Assembly (NCBI GenBank): GCA_016858145.1
Contig: JAEHOE010000021.1
Span: forward strand, 1,116,001-1,180,000
DNA from: Edaphochlamys debaryana
Lineage: Eukaryota; Chlorophyta; Chlorophyceae; Chlamydomonadales
DNA: 64,000 nucleotides
Reading direction: 5' to 3'
The position numbers and the translations under genes were made by a program. Below the pieces are notes generated by a model. The model was given only the letters and a program-made list of their open reading frames with translations, was not told the origin of the DNA and did not search any database. Position 1 is the first letter of the stretch, and each line of letters starts with the position of its first letter. Shown piece by piece: positions 33,601 through 44,000 of this stretch.

Positions 33601-34527
33601 TAGGGGCCTAGGAGCTGGGGCTCAGACAGGTGGCCATCCGGTGGGCTGTCTCCGCAGTATTGGAGCCGAAGTGCAACACGCGGCCAGGTGCCAGACCTAG
33701 CGACCGGCCACCGGCCAGGAATGCAGCATAAGGGCAGAGCGGCGCGGTAGCAAGCCGGCCGGAGCTAGCAAGGGGATGCCCTCCGAACCATTAGTGTGTA
33801 CGTGGGGTGGTTGACGGTGGGTGGTGAGGTCGTGGGTGAGGAGGGAGCGAGGAGTCACGGGGTCGGGGCAGGTCCTATCATGAGCTCATGAGCCCCCATC
33901 CGCGTGTTGGGGTGGCTACGCCAGCATACCGAAACTCGCTACCGGGCGCTGCGAGTTGAGCGTGTTGCCAATGGCTTTGCTTGTTGGACTGGCGAGATGG
34001 CTGCAAGGAACGGTGTTGAGTTGATAATGAAGTTGTTGGTTGCAAGTTCCCTGTGGTACCGGTAATGTCAACGGACGAAGCTCAGATATGCTGGAAAATG
34101 TACATGACGTCTGAGGCGTTAGGAGCTGTGCAACTGCGCGCATGGCGATTGCTTATACAGTGCGGGGCGTGCCGAGTGCTACGGTACCAGCTATTGGCTG
34201 GGGGGTTGCATGGTGTCGAGCGGCCCCGCTGCCCGACCGCCCCCACGCTCCCTGTGGCAGTTGGGGCGTCTCATTGTCCCTGTGTCTGAGCCTTGACGTC
34301 GGGTGAGAAGACTCTTTCCAGGGGTGCTCTGGGAAGCGACGGGGGGCGGCGGGGAACTGCGGGAGGAGGGGACCTGAGGGGGACTGCCACGATGAATGGC
34401 CGTGAGTGTATGGTCAGCACCGCGACTCAGTCGCGCCGTGTAACTGCTGAATCAAAATACAGAGCAACCCAACTTCGTTACCCTATTCGCAACCGCCGCC
34501 AATGCCCGAGCGTGCACGCTGCGCAGC
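33355..34527. other. Intergenic
   Basis: The first 250 bp repeat the 3' flank of copy A. The rest shows no gene. This should include the promoter of the acetyltransferase-like gene starting at 34528; I see no clear TATA box. Confidence 0.45.
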
Positions 34528-36073
34528 ATGACCGCCCTCCACACAACGCGTTGCGTCGCTCAACCGCACCGACGTGTTTGTCAATCGCGCTTTACTAGGA
34601 GGCCAGTCATATGTGTGGCTTCGGCGAGGAGCTCGGCTGGAGCTGGCGATGCGGCCAAGTCAGGACCGCTCGTGACGCTCGATGAGGTGCAGCGAGCTGC
34701 GCGACGTCGGGGCCTGGACATAACAGTCAAGGTGCGATATGGCGCAAGGGGGGCCGGCACGGTCTGGTGGCTCGCTCCCACCTGGCCTTCTTCCCATCCC
34801 CGTGTCCTGGCAACCCTTCCCGCCCCCTCCTCCCCCCGCGACGGAGGCCCCCGATGCCCTGGGGGGTGCCTCAGCCGCACGCGCCTGCCCATCCTCCCCC
34901 CTTCCGCTGCTTCTCCCCCCTCCCCTCCCCCTCTCTCCTCCCCTGTCAGGACCTGGGCCCCTTCTACCGTGTGGTGGTGCGGGACGGGGGCCCCGAGGGG
35001 AAGGTGGTGGGGGTCACCACGGGCTTCGTGGCGCCCCCCTTTGGACTCATGCACTGCGACACGCTGCAGATCTTCACGAAGGGGATAAAGGGTGAGGAGG
35101 GGGGTGATCAGGAACGGAATGAGCCTTACAACGGCGCGTGAAGGGGGCTGTTAGCTTCGCGTGGGGACTCTGGGGAGGTAGCAGTGCGGGGGCTTGGTGG
35201 ATGGAGGATGAGGGCAGCGGCTGGCTCGTGTTGATTTAGTGAATGGGATTCGAACGGTGCGGCCGGAGGGCTTCGGCATACCGGTGAATCGAGTGGCCCA
35301 GGGGCGCAGCACGTGTTGCTGGAAAGCCTGCGGGGGCTAGGGGGCTGTGTGGGCTAAGAGAGGGATCCGTGAGCTCTGTACCCTCAGTCGTCTCTCTTTG
35401 AAGCAACGCTTGCGCACCTTGCCTCTCGCGCTCACCCGCAGGCGAGGAGGGGCAACGGGTCAGAGGCGGGGCCCTGGGCCTGGGCCTGCTGATGGGGGGC
35501 GCCACCTTTGCGTACGGCAACGCCGCCGGATGCCGTACGGCAGAGATCCTCGCGATCAACGATGACGAGCACACGCACGCGCGATTGGTCAAGTACTATT
35601 CGTACTTCGGATTCAAGCCCGTACGCACGGTGAGGCCCTTCACGTGACCACACCGCCGCTCTCAAACAACCACTTTCTAATACCCCATCCCATACCCCCC
35701 TCTCTTCCCTCCTCCCCTGCTTGCAGAGCCAGGCCTTCCCAGCCCCCACTCCCCAGTCCCCAGTCTCCCGTCCTAACCTCAGGACCCCTTCCCTCCCCCT
35801 CCCACCCCCCTCCCCCCCTGACAGGTCGGCGGCAACGGACTGTCGGACCTGCCCCACCTGCTCGTGTGGGGCGGCGAGGGCACACGCATGGATGCGGATA
35901 TCCGGGCCATGCTGCGGAGGTGGACGCCTGCGCTGCGGCAGAGCGCGGCCGGCGAGGGGGCAGAGGGGAAAGAGCAGGCGGCGGGGGAAGGAGACGTGGG
36001 GGCAGGGGGGAAAGAGGGCGGCGAGGAGGCGAGGGACGCGGCCGGGAGAGGCACGGCTGCGGCGTCTCGATAG
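34528..36073 (+). CDS. Plastid-targeted GNAT-like acetyltransferase
   Basis: Four exons with consistent phase: 34528-34731, 34950-35091, 35442-35629 and 35825-36073, giving 260 residues. The N-terminal 45 residues are rich in Arg, Ser, Thr and Ala with almost no acid, as in plastid transit peptides. The core carries the acetyl-CoA-loop-like GGALGLGLLMGGA, then AEILAINDDEHTHARLVKYY and YFGFKPV, the motif A/B layout of GNAT acyltransferases. A conserved-looking LLVWGGEGTRMDADI follows. The glycine loop is a loose match, so catalytic activity is not certain. The last 50 residues are Gly/Glu/Ala-rich and probably disordered. The gene is convergent with the large channel gene. ATG 34528 was chosen because it gives the transit peptide; a nearer ATG at 34609 is out of frame. 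Confidence 0.68.
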
Positions 36074-38015
36074 CGCGGCTGGGTTTGTTTGGGAAGGGTT
36101 GAAGGCGCACACTGTTATGGCGAGACCTGATGCCTGCTGGCTACTGCTGGCTATTTGGCGGCGCCTTTTGGTTTCGGGCATTCGGACACACACTGAAAGG
36201 ACCCAGTCATGTGACGACAAGGGTACCAGGGTGGGTGAATGTGCCGGGCAAGGTTGGCTGTTGCTGCTTCACGGCCTGTGCATCTGGGTCTTGCGATTGC
36301 TGGCAGCTTGTGTATCGGATGGGCGGCAGGGCGGCACTGTCTTGTTTGGGGCACCAGGACTTGCACGAGGAGGATGGAGCCATGTGACCATGTGACTACT
36401 GGAGCGAGAGGGTCCTGCTTATGACTGATAGGGCGGGGGCCGGACAGGGACAGTGGCGGCCAGGATGTGCCAACTTACATTGTAATCTGTGGTAGCTCGC
36501 ACGTCGCACCTATCCCACTTGACCACTTCACCGTCGGTACCGCCCCAACTCCACACTCCACTACAGCCCGAATAATCGAACTATGGAAGAGGGGCTGCCC
36601 ATGCGGCGGCGGTGAAATACAGCAGTGTACATGTATCCTCACTCTTCTCTACATGTATCCCGAGTGCTGAATCACCTCATCAGCTGCATGTTCTGTCACG
36701 CAGATCCACCCCCACCCCCCCAGCAGTTCAGCAGTTCGAGCAGTAAGCGTGTTGCGATACCCTAACCAAAAGCACGCAGGAGGCATGTCTCTGCTGCCCA
36801 TGTCACAAGGCGGAAAGCCAGAATGCGCGCGAAATGAAGGGATCAATGCGGCAGATGCCGTATCACACCCGGCACCAGCCTCACAACGCTGCAGTCCAGA
36901 ATGAAAGGCAAAGCCAGCCCACAACCAAAAACAAAGCCCTACCTCCTGTCTGCGTGCATGCCCTGACATGCATCCAAGCGTCTCTCGCTCTCTCTCTGCA
37001 AATGGTCCTGTGCTCTGGTCACCAGCACTCACCCCAGAAGCCTACAGTAGCGCTCCCTCGCAAACCCCTCCCCCTCCCCAACCCATCCCTCACCAAGCCC
37101 ACCGCCTGCCCCATACAGTGCCACAACTGCTCGAGGTCGAGGTTCGCCACACCCAGTCCCCGCGGGTGCCGCGTGCCTTCCCTTCGCACCCCCTCCCTTC
37201 CCTACGCGTTCCCCGGTGCCGCTACCCAAAGCCCAGGTGCGCCCCCTTCGCACCCCCTCCCCTTCCTTCTTATGGCCTTGCACCATTGCCACCCATGCCA
37301 AGCCTAAGCCCCGCGCTGCGCCGCCTCGTGCCTCCCCATCGCACGTCCTTGGCGACCCCCCTCCTCCTCCGCTACTTCCGCTACCCGAAGCCCAGGTTCA
37401 CCACACCGGGCCCCCTCGGGTGCTGACCATGGTACACCGCCGCCCCCGTCAGCAACTCCCTAGCGTGTCCGCCGCCGCCGTCACCGCCGCCGCCGCCGCC
37501 AGCTCGGCCGCCGCCGAGGCGGCCGTGGTGGTGCAGACCGGCTCCCGACGGCACGCCAGCCGCCGTCAGGCTGCCGGCGCCGCCGACGCTGCCGCCCAGG
37601 GCGGCGGCGACGCCCGGCGGCAGCGGCATGCGAAGGCCGGCGGCGGCGCTGACGGAGGCCAGGCGGCCGCCGCCGGGCAGCCCGGCGGCGCCGCCGGTCA
37701 CGGAGGCGACGCGGAGGATGGCGCTGGCGAATTGGGAGGCGCCCGGGCCGAGTGCGGGGCCCCCCTCCAGGTCGGGTGCGGCCCTGTGGAGGGGGGAAGG
37801 AGGAGGGGAGAGGGGGGAGGTGGAGGGGAGGAGGGCGTGGGTTCAGGTTGCGGCGTGGGGGGACAATGCGGCGTGAGGTCGGCGCTCGAGAGAGTGTATG
37901 GCAGCTCGGGCGGAGGTTGGCTAGCTGGAGTACGCTGGCGAAGGTCTGCGCTCTGCGGCCCGGTCGGAGCGGCAGGACAACAGCGACCGAAAGCGAAGCG
38001 GAACACGAAAAGGAA
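36074..38015. other. Convergent intergenic region
   Basis: 3' flanks of the acetyltransferase (+) and channel (-) genes. It contains the near-palindromic polyadenylation-type TTACATTGTAA at 36475-36485 and degenerate direct repeats rich in CCCAAGCCCAGGT at about 37100-37420. The long GC-rich frames on both strands from 37.2 kb on are triplet-bias artefacts. Confidence 0.5.
36475..36485. terminator. Back-to-back TGTAA polyadenylation signals
   Basis: TTACATTGTAA reads TGTAA on both strands. TGTAA is the usual poly(A) signal of Chlamydomonas-type algae. It lies 400 bp after the acetyltransferase stop (+) and 1.5 kb after the channel stop (-). Confidence 0.4.
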
Positions 38016-41000
38016 TCAAAGGGCGGAAACGCGCTTGCACGGACATGGAGAGGCATCCCCGCACCTGATGCCGCCAACCGCCAGGAAGGACCCACGGGAC
38101 CCCGCTACACGTGGGTTGATCACGGACCGCCGCCGCGGCTCCACAATCACCGACGGGCCCCGGCCGACAGGCACGTCTTCGCCAAAGTCGCCGCCGCCAG
38201 CCGCCGCCGCCGCCGCCGCCGCCGCCGCGTCGGCGGCGCTGTCGCGGTTGCCCTGACGGACGTTCATCAGCCGCTGCCAGAGCGACGGCGCGCCGCCAGT
38301 CGGGCTGGCGGCGCCGGAGGCGGCGGCGGCGGCAGCGGCGGCGGCGGCGGAGGGTGACGTCGACGGGCGAGCGGCGGCGGTGGTCGGGCGAGCGGTGGCG
38401 GTGGATGGACGAGCGGCGGGGGCGGTTGGACGAGCGTCGCCCCCGAAATCGACGACGGTGTCCTGGCGGCTGAAAGTCTTACGTAACGGCTCGTGGCCGG
38501 GCGAGTGTGGCGGCGTGCTGTCGCCTGTCGGTGACGTCGGCACAGCGGCGGCGCCGCCGGCAACGATGCTGCGGGAGCGGGCCCCCGACAGCGGCGGGAG
38601 GCTGCCAACGGTGCTGCCACCGCCGCCGCCGCCACCGCCGCCGCCAGCCTTGCTAACGGCGTTGAGGAACGTCATGACTGATGAGACCTTCTGCATCCGG
38701 GCCAGCATCGGTACGGACGACGCCAGCTCAGCCTCCGCCGCCGCGTCATTGCTAGCGGCGGTGGCGGCAGCGGTGGCGGCGGCGGAGGCACTGGCGGCGG
38801 CGGTGACGGCAGCAGCGGCAGCGGCAGGATCCTGGCCGTCAAGGGTTCCCTCGGCGCCGCCGGGCATCGTACCGCCGCCGCCTTGCTGACCCGACGACGT
38901 ACGGGTCCTATTACTAACCATAGTACGAAGCCTCGATGCTCCACGTGACGGCGGCGGTGCGGCGCCGCCGCCGATTGACGTTTGCAGGGCACGCATTGAC
39001 GGGCCTCCGGAGAGCGTGCCGTCGGGGCTGGTGAGGCCGCCGCCGCCGCCGCCGTTGGACGTGTTGCGGCGGAGGCCGCTCATGCGACCAACGGCACCGG
39101 CCCAAGTGGCTGGCGGCCTGGCGGCGGCGGCGGCGCCGCCGCTGTCGGCTCGGCCAAACTCGCCGGTTGTGGGCGGGAGGATCCGGGGGCTCGGAACGCC
39201 CGACTCATAGCCGCCGCCGTCAGTGTCAGGATCCTCGCCGGCGTCAGAAACCGTCACGTGGGATCCGATGCTGTCGTTGCGCGGTACGACACGGTTACGC
39301 ATGCTGCGGGTGGCGGCGTTGGTGCCGTTGGACATGGCGGTTAGGAATGCGCTGGCGGCGGTGAGCACCGACGCCGGCCCGGCGCCGCTGCCGGCGGCGG
39401 CGGCGACGGCGGCAGCGTCGGGGTTCGCTGACGCGCCGTCGGCAGCGACGCCGCCACTGGTGGACCAAGGCGGCGGCGGCCGCATGCCGGCGGCGAAAGG
39501 GCTCGGCAGCGGCGAGGACGACGACACGACGGCGGCTGCCGTCGCCGCCGCCGCAGCCTCGTCGATTCGACTTCCCTTGGAAGATCTGCCGACGGCGAAT
39601 TTGACGGAGCGCCGAGATGCCGTACCGCTGCCGTCTATGCCGAGGCCGTCGGCTTCGGCCGCTATGAGCGCAGCGGCGCTGCGTTTAAACAGCGCCGCCG
39701 CCGCTGGCGACGGCGCGCCGCCGGCCCTTGCCAGCGGCGACGGCACGGCGGCGCCGTCAGGCGATGCGTCCGGCTCCGGAACCGCACCCGGCGGCGTCGC
39801 CGGAGCGCTGGCGGCGCCGTCGCCGCTGGACACGACCGCGCGGCGCATGGAGCCGCCACCGACGGCGGCGGGTGCGAGGCGGCGTGCGCTCGCCGTCTGG
39901 GCCATGCCGGCGGCGGCGGCCGCCGCCGCGGCGGCGGCGGCCGTATCGATGCCAATGGCTGCCGTACCGTCCAGATCTTCAGCTTGTAGGAGGTTCTCGT
40001 AGTCGTCTGTCTCGCCATCTGTCGGGTGTGTGGAAGCCGAAGGTTGATGAAGGGCCGAAGGTAAGGCAAGAAGCAACTGGCCAAGGCGTATCGGAACGTC
40101 GCTCAGCCTGACTGTGCTCGGTACGGCACGGTTGGAAGCACAATCCGCATATCCTGGGATCTTCAATGCCCCGGGGCAACTTGAAAGTTTGTAAGGGGCC
40201 TTCAGCTCTGCTTCACCTCTCCCGTTGCTCTGGGTACCGCTGGCTAGACCGCATCAGGATCCTCCTCCACGACCCCCCCCCGACAGAGCTCACCGCTGCT
40301 GTCAATCGCAGTACGGACCCGCCGTACTGCCGCCGTACCGCCGCCTTCGTCGTACGGGCTGTCGTTCCCGTCGTCGTACAGATCCTGTTCGTCCTCGTCG
40401 TCGTACTGATCCGATCCCGACCACTCGCTGAGGGCGCGGTTGGCGCGGAGTGTGGCGTTGTAGGCGGAGCGAACCTGCACGGCAATGCGGTACAGTACGA
40501 CAGATCAAGACCACAAGACTTCGCGATCCGCCGAGATCCAGATCCCGGATTCAGATCCTGAATCTCACCACCGCCACGTCCCGGAAGAAGTCCACCAGCT
40601 CTGGGTAGTAGTCGGCGAGGGCCGCGAAGTCCTCGCAGTGCAGCTTGTACAGCTCGCAGCACTCCTCCGCGCGGGCGGCGGCCGTGCGCACGCCTGGGGA
40701 GGGGTGAGGGGAGGGGAGTTTAGGATAGGGGTTGGGGTGAGGGGAGGGGTGAGGGGAGGGGAGGTTAGGGGAGGGGTTGGGGTTAGGGAGGGGATAGGGG
40801 GGAGGGAGGGGGGATAGGGGAGGGGAGGGGAGGGGATAGGGGAGGGGATAGGGGGAGGGGATAGGTGGAGGGGATAGGGGAGGGGATAGGGGAGGGGATA
40901 GGGGAGGGGATAGGGGAGGGGATAGGGGAGGGGATAGGGGAGGGGATAGGGGAGGGGAGGTTAGGGGATAGGGGATAGGGGATAGGGGAGGGGAGGGGTT

Positions 41001-44000
41001 AGGGGAGAGGTTGGGGTTGGGGTGGGGTGGGGCGGGGGCAGGGCAGGGCAGCCCCACCCAGCCCCCGCTACCTCCCGCCTCTGCAGACGTGTTGCCCCCC
41101 TCCGCTGCATTCCCAGCACACTCGCGCCATACAGACAGGAAGACAGGCGGGCGCCCATCCCCGCGGAAAGCCCGACCTCCAGACACCAGAATTAGTCATC
41201 CGTGACGTCATCCTGCCCCCCCCCTCACCCAGCTGGCCATCCAGGAAGGCCAGGATGCCGAACTCGCCGAAGTGGGAGCCCTGAGGCGAGGAGGGGGGGG
41301 GGGGAAGCGTGACATGGGGTGGCGTGATGGGCGAGGGAAGGCCTGGGCAGGGCTGAGGAGTCATGCACTGGGCAGCGTGGCCGAAGGAAGGAGCAGGCTC
41401 GCCCAACATCCCGCCTTAAACCTGTAGACCCGGCATCTGTTCCGTATGCGGGTGAGGGTGAAGGCAGTCCTGAAGATGTCCACAGCTATCCCCTGCTAGC
41501 CCCGTCCATCCCCCATGCCCATCCCCCATCCCCCAAGGCCAGTCTCCAAAGGCGCTGCCCGGTGCACCCCCCGCCACCCCACCTGGGCCAGGTGAGTCAG
41601 CAGCGCCCCCGTCTCGTCCGAGATGGCCACAGTACCCTGCGTACGGTGTACGGCAAAAGGCGTACAGCACATGAGAGGCGACGGATGAGAATGAGTCAAG
41701 GGGCAGGCACGGTTATGCTGCGACACAGCTGCCGTACACCTGCCGTACATAACGTACCTTGAGGATGAAGTACACTGCGTCGGCGATGTCGCCCACCCGG
41801 AACACGAAGTCCCCCGCCACGTGGGTTTCACGCTGAGGGGGGGGGAAGGGAGGGGAGGGGGGGGGGGGAAGGGAGGGAGGGGGGGGGGGGGGGGACCCAC
41901 TGACATCAGAAGACGCGGAACGAGCTTGCGCTGTGGGCTTGGGTCTGGGCATGCCAGCCTGACCGCTCCCCCCTGCCCGCCCGTAGGTTTAAAGCAAGGG
42001 GATCGTGACAACTCCACACCCTCCAGCCACTCCATCCTCCCTTTCCCCCCTCTCGCCCCCCCCTCTTCGCTCGTGCCTCCCTTCCCCCCCCCCTCCCCTC
42101 CTCCCCCTCTCCTTCCCCCCCCTTCCCCCTCCCCTCCCCCTCCACCTGCAGCTTGGACACCATGGCCCGCACCCATGGCCCCCCCTCCCTTCCCCCCCCC
42201 CCTTCCCCTCCTCCCCCTCTCCTCCTCCCCCTCTCCTCCCCCCCCTCTCCTCCTCCCCCTCTTGCCTCCCCCCCCCCACCTGCAGCTTGGACACCATGGC
42301 CCGCACAACGATGGGGGAGCACTCCAGGAACACGGGCACCGTGGCCACCAGCTCGGCGCACAGCTGCATGTTGATGTCGGTGCGGAGGCCGGGGGACAGC
42401 TCCTGATAGAGGTTATAGGGGGTTGGGGTTGGGGGTAGGAGGGAAGGCGGTTAGGGGAAGACGGGCAAGGGGCGGGGCGGTTGCAGGGCAGGCTCGGAGG
42501 GAATGCCAGCAACTCCCCCCTCGAGCACCAGGATCAGGAATCCAGGATTCGGGATTCAGGATCAAGAATGCAAGATCCAGATCCCTCTCGATCTCACCGC
42601 CAGCATCACGACGTCATCCAGCACCCGCTTGTTGGAGTGTGTGGTGGTGACGTACGACATGACCCGCTGCCGTAGCTCGCCGGGCAGGCGCCGGTAGTGG
42701 CAGTAGTCTCGCCAGATCTAGGGGACCAGGGCATTGGGTTGGGGGGGGGGAGGGGGTGTTGTATGTGTGAACGGCTGCTTGTGTGAGCCGGATGAGAAGT
42801 GGGGGCCGGTAGGAATTGGCGGGAGGGGGAAAGAATTCGTGGGTGGGGGAAGGAGTTGTTTTGCCGGGGAGGGGAGGGAAGTGGGGGCCGGGAGTGGGTG
42901 GGATGGAGGAGTGCCATCTGCCATGGCATGGGATGCGGCGGGGACGCGACCGTACGTGCCGTACACACACCTGCAGCTTCTCGACGTACATCTGCCCCGA
43001 TCTGTCGAGCGACAGGATGATCGAAGACATGATACCGACCTGCGTACGGCAGAGCACACGGACCCGATCTCAGTACCAGCCCACTACTGGCGCCCTGTAC
43101 TCCAAGGGGCACACGCATGCGTTGACGCATTACCAAGCTCAGGCCTAGTGCTCATTTCAGCTCTAGCTCGCGGAGCCTCCGACGAAGTCACGCATTCCTG
43201 TGTTGCCCGACGGCCCTCCCGCCCCTCCCATGTCATCAAAGCGATAGGCATTCCAGGGGCTCCTGGCCACACGGAGCCTAAACAGGCTTAGCCGTACTGG
43301 GGGCGGCACCAGCTGTAACCAACTGCTGTTCTGAAATGGCACCATAGCCCAACAGGGAACGCGGACCGGTAATAACGGTACGCATCGCGCGTTAGCATAC
43401 TCAGGGAAACGGGAGAGGTGACCGCACGCACGCACCAGGATGGTGAAGAACCCCACTCCGACCATGTAGCTGATGATCGTGAAGACCACCTCCAGGTTGG
43501 ATGACGTGGATACGGAATCCACGTTGGATCCCATGACCACCTGACAGGGGGGGAGAGGGATGGGGGCGAGGAGGGGTTGAGGGAAGGGAAGGGGGAGGGA
43601 GGAGGAGGGCAAGGCACAGCGCCCCCCCGAGCTAGCCAGGGGAGTTACAACGGCGCCCGTTAGAAGATCCGCCCCCCGGCGATCCCACCTGCATGGCCCG
43701 CAGCAGGCTGAAGTTGTACGTCAGCCACACGCTCTTGCCGTACAGGTCGTTGAGTACGACCCAACCGTCCTGGGGGAAGTCCGCCAGGGCCTGTCAGGGG
43801 TGGTGGGGCAGACAGGGAGCAAGGGGCAGTCGGGTAAGGAGTGGGCGTAACCCCCTTTCCCCTTTCCAGCGGGCGATCAGGGTCTACCGCCGAGCTACCA
43901 CGGCACCCCCTTGCCCTGCCCCTGCTTCGTCCCCACCTCTCACCGTCCTTTGCCCCCTCCCTCCCCCTCCCTCCCCCTCCCTCCCCCTCCCTGCCCCTCC

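Noticed and set aside
35228..35245. Reverse B-box-like GGGATTCGAACGG
   Set aside because: The flanking bases do not pair as a T stem, and no other tRNA arms are visible.
37216..38256. Plus-strand ORF of 346 codons, and other long frames antisense to the channel gene tail
   Set aside because: Composition is pure GCC/GGC triplet bias opposite an exon whose own frame fits the splice model; no ATG context or motifs.
40690..41035. CRISPR-like or telomeric array
   Set aside because: The units are directly adjacent G-rich repeats of variable length without spacers, inside an intron of a eukaryotic gene.
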